From: JACVRN01 sp036403815 | GTDB taxonomy: Bacteria; Acidobacteriota; Blastocatellia; Pyrinomonadales; Pyrinomonadaceae | Assembly: GCA_036403815.1 (NCBI GenBank) | Contig: DASWQH010000066.1 | Coordinates: forward strand, 10,997-74,996 | Length of the DNA: 64,000 bases | Direction: 5' to 3' | Shown here: piece by piece, positions 44,188 to 51,747 of the stretch | Position numbering within the stretch: position 1 is the first letter of the stretch | Layout of the letters: each line of letters opens with the position of its first letter | Notes under the pieces: generated by a model | What the model saw: only the letters and a program-made list of their open reading frames with translations | What the model was told of the DNA's origin: nothing | Databases searched by the model: none | Made by a program: the position numbers and the translations under genes

Positions 44188-44479
44188 AAGAACAGTAAAC
44201 GGTGACAGGTGACAGGTGACAGGAAAGAACGAGAAGCATTTCTCCTGTCACCTGTCACGGTTTACCTGTCACGGCTTTTAATTCCTTTCCGTCAATTTCC
44301 TGCGTTAATCACACGGCTTTAAGGTTTGAGCCGTCTCCGTGACCAAAAATAAATGTTTGGCGCGAACAACCGCGACATAAAGCGCGTACATCCAAATGAG
44401 TGCAAGGCGGAGGCTGCACAGGCGTTCTTTAAGTTGCAGCCCCCGAAGAAGGCTGAAAGAAAAGGAGGCGCTTTCTATC
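44188..44479. other. Divergent spacer with two small hairpins
   Basis: Between pilT/pilU and the 85-residue gene. Holds H14 and a 6-bp inverted repeat ACGGCT...AGCCGT at 44313-44334. A further hairpin GGCTGCA...TGCAGCC (7 bp) lies at about 44412-44441. These could be leader structures of the plus-strand gene. Confidence 0.5.
44195..44265. repeat. Heptad hairpin H14
   Basis: Left arm has GTGACAG three times in tandem after GTAAACG; right arm matches inverted with CTGTCAC twice. Lies 8 bp upstream of the pilT/pilU ATG. Confidence 0.9.
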
Positions 44480-44737
44480 ATGGCAACCTACAAAGACCCG
44501 GTTCGCATGTTTGCTCCGTTGGAAGTCATAGAGCGCCTGCTGGAGATTCGTGCCGAAGCAGGTTTTTCTCCTGCTGTTTATCTGCTTACGCCCGATGATT
44601 TGGCGGCGTATCTTGATGCTTATGGCTTCGACGTTTTCGCTTTTGAAGAAGTCGAAAGCGAGTTTCATTTCGGGAACTATCGCGCTCCACTCGCGCCGGG
44701 TGGCAGCCATGCACACAATTCTTTGACGGCGCATTAA
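44480..44737 (+). CDS. Small protein of unknown function
   Basis: 85 residues; AAAGGAGG lies 11 bases upstream, one of the best ribosome binding sites in the window, which decides the start at 44480 over the longer frame. The protein begins MATYKDPVRMFAPLEVIERLL and ends with GGSHAHNSL; no family recognised. It is probably a small cytosolic protein. The stop lies in the left arm of H15, which it shares with the convergent SpoIIE gene. Confidence 0.8.
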   Translation: MATYKDPVRMFAPLEVIERLLEIRAEAGFSPAVYLLTPDDLAAYLDAYGFDVFAFEEVESEFHFGNYRAPLAPGGSHAHNSLTAH

Positions 44738-44830
44738 GTAAATTAAGAAGGTAAAATTAAAAAGGCAAAAAGTAAGAGCGCTATTCCCTCTTACCTTTGC
44801 CTTTTTAATTTTGAATTTTGCATTCATTTA
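44735..44830. repeat. Heptad hairpin H15 (between convergent stops)
   Basis: Arms with AAGGTAA, AATTAAA, AAGGCAA words matched inverted. Overlaps the stop codons of both flanking convergent genes. Confidence 0.9.
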
Positions 44831-46141
44831 GAGGGCTTTGATGATAAAGAAAGTGCTGTCGTCGGTAGCTCCCAGCCCCTCAGTCCAGTCAATCATGTCC
44901 CTGTGAATTTTCGAGATCATCTCGCGCGCGCTCAAGCTTTGCGCGTCGAGCACGGCCTGCGCCAGTCGGTCTCGCCCGTACTCTTCGCCTTTTGAGTTAA
45001 CGGCCTCCGTCACCCCGTCCGTGTAGAGCACAATCACCTGCCCCGGCTCTATAGAAATATAGTACTCGTAATAGCGTGTATCCTCGAACATGCCCAGGGG
45101 AAGCCCGCCGCGCTCTATGAAGCGAGCGTTTCCGTCTTTGTCCAGCATGAGCGGCGGGTTGTGGCCTGCGTTCGTGTAGGCGAGCGTCTTGTTTGACGCA
45201 TCGAGCACGCCGTAAAACGCGGTCACGAATTGATTGCGCTCTATGGATTCCCACAGCAGGTAGTTCACCTTCGACATGGAGACGTGCGGCGCATAGCCTA
45301 TGTGAATCGCCGCGCGAAGACTGGCGCGCAGGAAAGCCATCAGGAGCGCAGCCGGAACACCCTTGCCCGAAACGTCCGCGATGACCAAGCCGATTTGATC
45401 ATCGTAGATGCGCACCCAGTCGTAGTAATCGCCCGACACTTCTTCAGTAGAAAAGTTGTAGGCGGAAATATCGAAGCCCTCAACACTCGGATCGCCTGAC
45501 GGCAACAGCTCCAACTGAACCTGTCGCGCAACTTCAAGCTGGCCTTCGAGCCGCTTCTTTTCTACGAGCTGCTCGTGGAGCATCACCTTCTCTATGATGA
45601 TTGCCACCTGCGAGGCAAGGAGCATTAGAACTTGCAGGTCGTCCGGGTTATAGGCGTTGGCGTAATCGCTCTCAAGATCGAAAACGCCTATCACCTCGTC
45701 GTTCGAGATAATCGGAGCGACCATCTCGGAGCGCGTTTCCTCGCGCGCATTAACGTAACGCGGATCCGATTGCACGTCCGGCGAAATCACAGGCTCGCCC
45801 GTAGTGGCGACGTAGCCTATGATGCCTTCGCCCATCTTCAAGCGCAGCTCTACCAGATCATCTATGTCATAGCCGCGAACGGCCTCGGCGCGGAAAACCG
45901 TTGATGGCGCAGTAACCACTCCGGCTGATTCCTTCTGAGCTTGAATGACAAAGATTCCGGCGGCATCGTAAGGCACGAGTGTGCCGAGCGTGTCCATCAC
46001 CAGATTGATGACTTCCTGAAGGTCTAGCGAGCGGCTAATCTTCTTCGTGATGTCCAGCAGCAGGCGCAGCTTGTCCGTCACCGAAAGCTTACGGTGCAGA
46101 TCGCTCACTTCTTTTAACTGCCCGGTCATCATATAACTCAA
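44828..46141 (-). CDS. GAF-domain serine phosphatase (SpoIIE/RsbU type)
   Basis: 437 residues. N-terminal coiled coil, GAF domain (about 35-190: LDLQEVINLVMDTLGTLVPYDAAGIFVI), linker helix (VEKKRLEGQLEVARQVQLELLP), then a PP2C-like SpoIIE domain with FNVSTEEVSGDYYDW-like YNFSTEEVSGDYYDW, IADVSGKGVPAALLMAFLRA and LYTDGVTEAVN. It probably dephosphorylates an anti-sigma antagonist in a general stress cascade; no partner kinase is in the window. ATG at 46141, 46132 or 46129 could start it. Confidence 0.9.
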   Translation of the reverse strand: MSYMMTGQLKEVSDLHRKLSVTDKLRLLLDITKKISRSLDLQEVINLVMDTLGTLVPYDAAGIFVIQAQKESAGVVTAPSTVFRAEAVRGYDIDDLVELRLKMGEGIIGYVATTGEPVISPDVQSDPRYVNAREETRSEMVAPIISNDEVIGVFDLESDYANAYNPDDLQVLMLLASQVAIIIEKVMLHEQLVEKKRLEGQLEVARQVQLELLPSGDPSVEGFDISAYNFSTEEVSGDYYDWVRIYDDQIGLVIADVSGKGVPAALLMAFLRASLRAAIHIGYAPHVSMSKVNYLLWESIERNQFVTAFYGVLDASNKTLAYTNAGHNPPLMLDKDGNARFIERGGLPLGMFEDTRYYEYYISIEPGQVIVLYTDGVTEAVNSKGEEYGRDRLAQAVLDAQSLSAREMISKIHRDMIDWTEGLGATDDSTFFIIKAL

Positions 46142-46192
46142 CTCAAATTAAAGATTATGAATGATGCGCCCTGAATCCGCAATCCATTCATT

Positions 46193-47329
46193 TCAACCCT
46201 CATCCCTTTGCTTTTCAAGCGCCGCTTCCGTCAACAGCTTGAATTCGAGCGGGGCTGACGGATGATGCTGAAAGAACTCGTTGACATCCGAGGGCAGCAA
46301 AAGCTGTGCGAGCCGCATTCCACGCCCGGCGAACATCTCCTGATAGCGCGCCGCCGCACGCTCGCCCGCTGTGTCCGGGTCAAGCGCAATCACGACGCTA
46401 AACCTGCCAAGGGGCGCAAGCCATTCCTCTTTCATGCCGCCTGCGCCGACCAGTCCAACTGCCGCGAACCCGTGCGTCAGAAGCGTCAGCGTGTCCGTGA
46501 AGCCTTCGACCAGATAGACGACCTCGTTGCTGTTCAAATCGTCAAGCGCATCCACATTGTAGAGCGATGGCACGCTGCCGCGCATGTTATGCCAGCGCGG
46601 CTCAACCCCGGAAGCGGTCGTGCGCGCCTGAAAATAAAGAGCGCGCCCCTCAACATAGAACGGGAAAAGAAGACGATGACGGTAAAAGGTTAGATGCGCC
46701 TGATGGTTGAAGAGTCCGCTGCGCTGAAGCTCGTCCAGAGGAAACTCGTTAAGCATGCGACGCATCACGCGGCGATAGGCGCGGCGCGGAAAGTACGTAA
46801 CGCCCGCATGCCTTATACTCTTTTCATCAATCCCGCGCCGCGCCAGATAGTTCCTGCCTTCGGCCTGCTCCTCCTGCCGACACGCCTCTAAAAAAGCCTC
46901 GCACATACTTGAGAGCTTGTCGGTCGCAAGCGGCTCGTCCTGATATTCAACCGTTTCCGCATCGGGTGCGGCTCGCCTCATGAGCGGCATCTCGGCGGAG
47001 CGCGCAGAGAGTCCCAGCTCCAAGGCCATCTCATGCACAGCTTTGACGAATCCTATGTTGTGCATCAATTCATAAAAGCGAATGCAATCGCCTCCTTCAT
47101 CGCGCGAGAAGCAATGAAAGAGACCGCGATCCAGATCAACCGAAAGACTGGGATTTCCTCTGCCGCTGTGCGCGTGGTGCGGAATCGGGCAGAGCGATTG
47201 AAGGCGATTCTGGGAGATGCGCGCCTGCTGCCGACAGTAACGCGTGTAGAACGAGCGATAATCAATCAATGCCTTGATCTCTTCGCTCAAACGGCGCAGC
47301 CGCCCAACGTCTCTCTCGGATTGCTCCAT
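46193..47329 (-). CDS. DnaG-like primase with TOPRIM domain
   Basis: 378 residues, shorter than DnaG (about 580). An N-terminal zinc-binding region of the CHC2 type, with LCPIPHHAHSGRGNPSLSV and FHCFSRDEGGDCIRFYE, is followed by an ARxYLxxRGI-like part (GRNYLARRGIDEKSIRHAG) and a TOPRIM domain with VVYLVEGFTDTLTL (Glu) and VVIALDPDTAGERAA (Asp-x-Asp). A variant primase of the kind found in accessory DNA modules. ATG 47329 lies just behind hairpin H16. It is the last gene of the XRE-ImmA transcript. Confidence 0.85.
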   Translation of the reverse strand: MEQSERDVGRLRRLSEEIKALIDYRSFYTRYCRQQARISQNRLQSLCPIPHHAHSGRGNPSLSVDLDRGLFHCFSRDEGGDCIRFYELMHNIGFVKAVHEMALELGLSARSAEMPLMRRAAPDAETVEYQDEPLATDKLSSMCEAFLEACRQEEQAEGRNYLARRGIDEKSIRHAGVTYFPRRAYRRVMRRMLNEFPLDELQRSGLFNHQAHLTFYRHRLLFPFYVEGRALYFQARTTASGVEPRWHNMRGSVPSLYNVDALDDLNSNEVVYLVEGFTDTLTLLTHGFAAVGLVGAGGMKEEWLAPLGRFSVVIALDPDTAGERAAARYQEMFAGRGMRLAQLLLPSDVNEFFQHHPSAPLEFKLLTEAALEKQRDEG

Positions 47330-47331
47330 GT

Positions 47332-47420
47332 GAAAAGCAATGCAGAAGTCAGAATGCAGAGTGATGAATGATAAGAATCAATCTTTAATTCATCATTCTG
47401 CATTCTGACTTCTGCATTTT
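47332..47420. repeat. Heptad hairpin H16
   Basis: Arms with GCAGAAG, TCAGAAT, GCAGAGT words matched inverted (about 36 nt). It lies between the stop of the ImmA-like gene and the start of the primase-like gene, which point the same way. Confidence 0.92.
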
Positions 47421-47424
47421 CCTT

Positions 47425-48084
47425 TTACTTCTGCCTAGCGGCGAAGCCGTTCTGCTCGTAGCGCCGCTGAATCTCTGCCGGGTGCTGCGCCTTGTAGTCG
47501 TGCCACAGGCGCGAGACCTTCATGCGATACTCTACTAGGTCGCGGCTCACGTTGAAATGCTGTGCTATCTCTTTTGAGGTCTTGCCCTGAAACACGAAAC
47601 GCCTGAGCGCCGCGAAGGGGACGAGCGAGGCTGCGCCGACGGCATAAGCCGCCTCTTCATCCTCGTCGTTATAATCGCGCGAAGCCATCTTGCCGTGCTT
47701 GTCCTGCGCCACGATGGCAAGCCGATTGGCCTTGTGTCCAAGGAAAACGTGACAGACCTCTTCCATCAGGGTTGCATTGTTGCGCTGCGCGCCGTGCGTA
47801 GGGTTTAGTATAACCAGCCGCCAGCCGTTCGGAAGCCGCCGCGAAGCCGTCCCGCCAGACCAGGCATTCGACCCGTCGCCCAGCAGATGCGCTCGCGCCT
47901 CTTCCGACAGCCCCATAATCGTACTGAAATCCACGACCATCAGCCGTGCATAATCTGCGAGTGCAAAAGGGTCAAGCGGCTCGTCGTCATGACGCAAGCC
48001 TGCGAAGTCGCGCAGCCCCTGCGCGCGCAACTCGTAAAAGCGCCCTTTCTGCGTCGGAGGCAAGACTTTCTCGTCCACGTCCAT
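47425..48084 (-). CDS. ImmA/IrrE (M78)-like protein with HTH at C terminus
   Basis: 219 residues. The segment LVILNPTHGAQRNNATLMEEVCHVFLGHKANRL (about 84-116) aligns with the zinc motif of ImmA/IrrE metalloproteases, but the first His of HExxH is Glu here (MEEVCH), with the later His in FLGH kept. The C terminus (GKTSKEIAQHFNVSRDLVEYRMKVSRLW) is the HTH-like end common in this family. IrrE and ImmA cut XRE repressors, and an XRE gene lies just upstream in the same transcript, so regulation of that repressor is likely. Whether this protein is catalytic is uncertain. Confidence 0.85.
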   Translation of the reverse strand: MDVDEKVLPPTQKGRFYELRAQGLRDFAGLRHDDEPLDPFALADYARLMVVDFSTIMGLSEEARAHLLGDGSNAWSGGTASRRLPNGWRLVILNPTHGAQRNNATLMEEVCHVFLGHKANRLAIVAQDKHGKMASRDYNDEDEEAAYAVGAASLVPFAALRRFVFQGKTSKEIAQHFNVSRDLVEYRMKVSRLWHDYKAQHPAEIQRRYEQNGFAARQK

Positions 48085-48129
48085 GATTATAACCCGAAAC
48101 TCTTTTAGCTACGGCTTACGAAAATCAGA

Positions 48130-48163
48130 AGTGGCCGCGTTGCACCATTACAACGCGGCCACT
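48130..48163. terminator. Strong hairpin between XRE and ImmA-like genes
   Basis: Perfect 13-bp stem AGTGGCCGCGTTG...CAACGCGGCCACT with an 8-nt loop, downstream of the XRE stop on the minus strand. A T-rich stretch (TTCTGATTTT) follows on that strand, so it may partly terminate or attenuate transcription into the ImmA-like gene. Confidence 0.75.
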
Positions 48164-48217
48164 CGTTTCATCCGAAGACCGTCAAAACTTTTAATTCTCT
48201 ACCGGCGCGGGCGTGTC

Positions 48218-48631
48218 TTAACGACGACGCTTGCGCGGGTCTTCGCCAGGACGGCTGAACTGTGCGTAGGCGACGCGGAATAGTTCCGCGAGCGCGTGCG
48301 CCGTATCGGGCGTCAGGTTGCGGTCGGCTCTCAGGTGCGCCTCTACAATTTCGGGCATGCTCTCCTGCGGGAAATAGACCACAGCCTTCGCTTCATCCCC
48401 GCCCTGTTCGCGTCCGCCCATGATGCGCTCCATAGGCACATTGAGCCACGTCGTCAGGCGCGCGATATTGTCCGCGTCAGGTTTGCCCGTGCCGTTCTCT
48501 ATGCGAGAGAGCGTCGAAGCTGAAACGCCCGTTTCATCTGCGACATCTCGCAGGCTCAAGCCTTCCTCTTCGCGCTTGCGGCGTATGGCACGTCCAAGCT
48601 CAACCGTGTTTACCAGACTCTTTTCCGCCAT
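48218..48631 (-). CDS. XRE-family repressor, DdrO/ImmR-like context
   Basis: 137 residues. The N-terminal HTH (about residues 8-65: LGRAIRRKREEEGLSLRDVADETGVSASTLSRIENG, then IARLTTWLNVPMERI) is a classic XRE domain; the C-terminal 60 residues (EIVEAHLRADRNLTPDTAHALAELFRVAYAQF) are helical, as in XRE repressors cleaved by partner IrrE-type proteases. AAAGGAGG four bases before ATG 48631 fixes the start; the frame extends upstream to 48724. It is divergent from the coiled-coil/Rad52 genes, with a palindromic operator between, and its promoter is probably at 48696-48724. Confidence 0.88.
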   Translation of the reverse strand: MAEKSLVNTVELGRAIRRKREEEGLSLRDVADETGVSASTLSRIENGTGKPDADNIARLTTWLNVPMERIMGGREQGGDEAKAVVYFPQESMPEIVEAHLRADRNLTPDTAHALAELFRVAYAQFSRPGEDPRKRRR

Positions 48632-48695
48632 TTTTGGCCTCCTTTCGGCCATTTCCGGACACTTGGGGGCATCCTTCGGCCTATTACACTCCCAG

Positions 48696-48724
48696 ACCTT
48701 ACCACAGGAAAATTTTAGATGCAA
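48696..48724 (-). promoter_or_regulatory. Possible promoter of the XRE gene
   Basis: On the minus strand TTGCAT (48719-48724), 17 nt, TAAGGT (48696-48701). Weak -10, but good spacing and position for the leftward transcript. Confidence 0.45.
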
Positions 48725-48739
48725 GACTTTGTTTTATAC

Positions 48740-48768
48740 TTGCAACAAGCATGGAACCGTGGTACACT
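48740..48768 (+). promoter_or_regulatory. Probable promoter for the Rad52-like operon
   Basis: TTGCAA (48740-48745), 17 nt, TACACT (48763-48768), upstream of 48824. The palindromic operator starts in its -10 box, as expected for a repressor-controlled promoter. Confidence 0.6.
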
Positions 48769-48800
48769 GTTTCACGTATGAAACAGTAGGTATTTCATAC
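48767..48800. promoter_or_regulatory. Palindromic operator cluster
   Basis: Perfect CTGTTTCA-CGTA-TGAAACAG (48767-48786), and an overlapping GTATGAAA...TTTCATAC pair (48776-48783 with 48793-48800). Three TATGAAA-type half sites in 34 bp between the XRE gene and the Rad52 operon; the likely XRE-binding site. Confidence 0.7.
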
Positions 48801-48823
48801 TGCAAACAAAGGCCGAAAAAGAG

Positions 48824-49012
48824 ATGAGCGCTAACGACTATATCTGGGAAACATTCGACGGGTTATTCAAGACCGTTCACCGCCAGACAAGGCGTGTGGA
48901 AGAGTTGGAAACGCGCATTGCAGAGCTTGAGCGTCGTCTTGATGAAACGCGTAAGAACCCGGCAGACCAGCTTACAAGCGTGAGCGAGATGCCCGTAGAG
49001 CGCGCGGCCTAA
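48824..49012 (+). CDS. Small coiled-coil protein
   Basis: 62 residues. The central part (RRVEELETRIAELERRLDETRK) is a heptad coiled coil. A GAGATG context with an A/G-rich stretch precedes the ATG. It is the first gene behind the palindromic operator and lies 33 bp before the SWIM-Rad52 gene, so it probably belongs to that operon and may be a partner or accessory subunit. No family recognised. Confidence 0.75.
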   Translation: MSANDYIWETFDGLFKTVHRQTRRVEELETRIAELERRLDETRKNPADQLTSVSEMPVERAA

Positions 49013-49045
49013 ACCGGAGTCTTTGAAGAGGAGAGTGTGAGAGCC

Positions 49046-50302
49046 ATGTCATCGAACGCCGTAGCAACAGACAGAAAAGCCGTCATGCGGGACAAGCGAG
49101 CGCAGGGCATCGCCGCCATGGGATTGGTAACGCGCGAGAATGATCGTTTTCGCGTACTGACGCCGACACTTCGCGGGCGCAAGCAGAGCTATGAAGTCTG
49201 GCGCGATGAAACAGGCAAGGTGCGTTGCTCCTGCCTCGAATTTGAAGAGCAGATCACGTCCGACCAGGGCTTTCGCTGCGAGCACATTCTAGCAGTCAAG
49301 CATTCGCTTCTGGCACGAAACACCGAAGCGGTAACCAGGCAGCAACCAGCGGCTGAGAAGGTTGAAGAGGCTACCATCGTCACTTCGACCGAGGCCGAGG
49401 CGGCTGCGCCCAACACAAACACAAACGCATCCGAGGAGCAAGCGACACGCAAGCCAAAAGCTGCAAGGGTCGAGCGCTCCGAACGGGAGACGAACGACGC
49501 TTTGGATTCAACTCTCACCATAGCTGAAGAGCCTTTGAGAGCCTCCAATATTCGTTCGCTCGCTGAACACAATGAGATAGAGGAGCAGGAAATGAACAGA
49601 AAGAAAGATACAGCACTAGAAGTGCAGGAAATCGAAGTCGAACAGAACGGACACGAGGCGGTCGCTGCGGTCGTTCCGTTCACCAACACCCTGCGCGCTT
49701 TGAAGCAGCAGGTTGACCCGAACTTTATCAAGACGCGTGAAGGCTGGACGGATCGTCAGGGCAACACGCACATGGTCGAGTACGTAGAGTGGCACACGGT
49801 CGCAGACATACTAGACCGCATCGCCCCGACCTGGCAGCACGCCGTACGCAACGTAGTCCAGCTAGGCGACATTGCGGTCGTCACCTGTGCCATCACGATT
49901 GACGGCGTCACACGCGAAGGCGTCGGCACCGGCACCAGTGAGAGCGAGATGGGAATCAAGAAGGCGGAGCACGATGCTCTGAAGCGCGCGGCTGTCAAAT
50001 TCGGCATCGCACGCGAGCTTTACCAGCGCGAATCGGAAGTCATAGAGCGTCAGGGCGCGGCATCGCAGCCGGGACAATTCCCGCGCGACCCGCTCGCCAA
50101 ATCAATGACAGACCTGGTGACGCCGAAGCAGCTCGGCATGATTCGCGCTCTGGCACGCGAAGCGGGCGTTGACCCGGATGAGGAGAGCCAGAGTGTTCTA
50201 CGCTGCAAGACGGATGAACTATCGAAGCGAGCTGCATCTTCCTTCATAGACCACCTTAAAGGTCTACAGCAGGAAGCCGGAACGATTCGCCGCGCAAGCT
50301 AA
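49046..50302 (+). CDS. SWIM zinc finger-Rad52-like annealing protein fusion
   Basis: 418 residues. The N-terminal SWIM-type zinc finger has CSC and CEH ligands (about residues 58-80: RCSCLEFEEQ, GFRCEHILAVKH). A charged, low-complexity linker (about 95-190) leads to a Rad52/Rad22-like single-strand annealing domain (about 215-335) with YVEWHTVADILDRIAP, VVTCAITIDGV, GVGTGTSESEMG and KRAAVKFGIARELYQ. The C terminus has a small helical part (MTDLVTPKQLGMIRALAREAGVD). It probably binds ssDNA and anneals or protects ends in repair, like DdrA and RecT-type proteins. ATG 49046 has GAGGAG 10 bases upstream. Confidence 0.85.
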   Translation: MSSNAVATDRKAVMRDKRAQGIAAMGLVTRENDRFRVLTPTLRGRKQSYEVWRDETGKVRCSCLEFEEQITSDQGFRCEHILAVKHSLLARNTEAVTRQQPAAEKVEEATIVTSTEAEAAAPNTNTNASEEQATRKPKAARVERSERETNDALDSTLTIAEEPLRASNIRSLAEHNEIEEQEMNRKKDTALEVQEIEVEQNGHEAVAAVVPFTNTLRALKQQVDPNFIKTREGWTDRQGNTHMVEYVEWHTVADILDRIAPTWQHAVRNVVQLGDIAVVTCAITIDGVTREGVGTGTSESEMGIKKAEHDALKRAAVKFGIARELYQRESEVIERQGAASQPGQFPRDPLAKSMTDLVTPKQLGMIRALAREAGVDPDEESQSVLRCKTDELSKRAASSFIDHLKGLQQEAGTIRRAS

Positions 50303-50304
50303 GG

Positions 50305-50369
50305 AAAGTGAGCGGAAAGAAGTAAGCAGTAAGCAGTAACAAAGCTGCTCACTGCTCACTGCTCACCTT
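50305..50369. repeat. Heptad hairpin H17
   Basis: Words GTGAGCG, GTAAGCA, GTAAGCA against right-arm words CTGCTCA and CTGCTCA; less exact pairing than H12 and H18. Between the Rad52-like gene and the HTH gene. Confidence 0.75.
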
Positions 50370-50386
50370 CTTGGAGGTAATAGGAA

Positions 50387-50896
50387 ATGATGACACAGGA
50401 ACTTTTGCAGGAAGAGATGAAGCCGCTTTCGCTTGAGCTTGACTACGCGGATGACGCGGCAGTTGAGAAACGCGAAGGCAGTGCAACTGAAACTGAGACG
50501 CGTTCAAAGAAGGATCAGATTATCTCTCTTTATGAGACGGGCGTGACCGACATAGCGCAGATTACGCGCAGAGTCGGAGCGCGGCCTTCGTATGTCGCGC
50601 AGGTGCTTCAGAACGCAGGAATACTCAAGGGCTACTTCGATCTTTACACGACGACGGCGCGCGAGCAGAACATCTATTCAAGGTTTTTCCGCAACGTGCT
50701 TTCGTTCAAGACGGTCGAAGCGGCGCAGGAATCGGTTCAGAAGATTGACCGTCTTTACAACTATTTCGAGCGACTCGGAGACCGTGCAGGCCAACATCAG
50801 GCCATGGTCTTGGCCTTGACGGGCAAGAACCGTGCGCGCTGGTCGGGCAAGATGGAAGAGTCGAAGATTTTCAGTGAGTGGCTCGCAGCGCACTAA
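50387..50896 (+). CDS. HTH-containing protein of unknown function
   Basis: 169 residues. An acidic N terminus (about 40) precedes an HTH-like part (KKDQIISLYETGVTDIAQITRRVGARPSYVAQVL, about 42-75) resembling the resolvase or sigma-type fold, then a helical C terminus. It may be a DNA-binding accessory to the Rad52-like protein. GGAGG lies 10 bases before the ATG. The terminator at 50979 follows, so this is the last gene of the operon. Confidence 0.7.
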   Translation: MMTQELLQEEMKPLSLELDYADDAAVEKREGSATETETRSKKDQIISLYETGVTDIAQITRRVGARPSYVAQVLQNAGILKGYFDLYTTTAREQNIYSRFFRNVLSFKTVEAAQESVQKIDRLYNYFERLGDRAGQHQAMVLALTGKNRARWSGKMEESKIFSEWLAAH

Positions 50897-51224
50897 GAGC
50901 CAGGTAAGTTTTAAGAAGGAACACATTAAAGTTTCACCCCTCGCAAGACCTAAAGAGAACGAACAAGGGGCGGGTTTGAAAAGGTGAGTTTCAAATTGAT
51001 GAAGCTCACCTTTTATTTTTTCCGCCGTTGAGATAAGAGGCTCGTTCAAAAGTTCTACGGTTTTACACAAACCCCTCGCACACTTTCGGGTCGTACCGAA
51101 GATTGAAAGTACGTCCGAAGTCAAAAGTCTTTTCAGCCGCAAGCTATCTTAGGGCGATGCGGTTAAAGGGCGACCTCTATCAAGCAGTTCGTGAACATTT
51201 CTCTCGCTGAAGGAGTTTTGAGCT
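50897..51224. other. Intergenic stretch after the Rad52-like operon (328 bp)
   Basis: Holds the terminator at 50979 and then an unassigned 200 bp, with GAAGGAG (ribosome binding site of the next gene) at the end. No promoter motif clear enough to call. Confidence 0.5.
50979..51021 (+). terminator. Rho-independent terminator
   Basis: Perfect 10-bp stem AAAAGGTGAG / CTCACCTTTT followed by ATTTTTT. Ends the Rad52-like operon. Confidence 0.93.
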
Positions 51225-51677
51225 ATGCTTAGAAATATTGGCGGGGTAATTTTGAGTTACATCACCTTCGCGCTGCTGATCTTTCTCACCTTCTCGGCAG
51301 CCTACCTTCTAATGGGCGCGGGCGCAGCCTTCAAGCCTGAAACATATGAACCCTCGAATCTCTGGCTGGTGACAAGCACAGCGCTGGGACTCGTCGCTTC
51401 TGTGGTGAGCGGGTACGTGTGCGCGTCAATAGCCAGAGGAAAGAGAGCGCCGCTCGCGCTCGCCCTACTCGTGATAGCGGTGGGCCTGCTGTCGGCGGTT
51501 CCTGTGCTGAGGGCTGCTAACCAGGGTCGAGAGCGCCTGACCAGACCTGTTGAAGTCTCGAACATGGAGGCGATGCAGAACGCTGTGCAGCCGGTCTGGT
51601 CGGCACTTCTGAATCCGTTCTTAGGCGCTGCCGGGGTGCTCGTCGGCGCAAGGTTGAGGCGCAGGCCAACGGCATAA
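51225..51677 (+). CDS. Membrane protein of unknown function
   Basis: 150 residues with four hydrophobic spans (FALLIFLTFSAAYLLMG, LVTSTALGLVASVVSGYVCA, LALALLVIAVGLLSAV, ALLNPFLGAAGVLVGARL). Family not recognised. GAAGGAG lies before the ATG. Start of a run of small genes on the plus strand. Confidence 0.7.
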   Translation: MLRNIGGVILSYITFALLIFLTFSAAYLLMGAGAAFKPETYEPSNLWLVTSTALGLVASVVSGYVCASIARGKRAPLALALLVIAVGLLSAVPVLRAANQGRERLTRPVEVSNMEAMQNAVQPVWSALLNPFLGAAGVLVGARLRRRPTA

Positions 51678-51747
51678 AGCGCCTGCGCGTTCTTTCGTAA
51701 AGCAACAAACTTTTCATTAATTCAAAACTTAAAGGAGACGAAACGAA

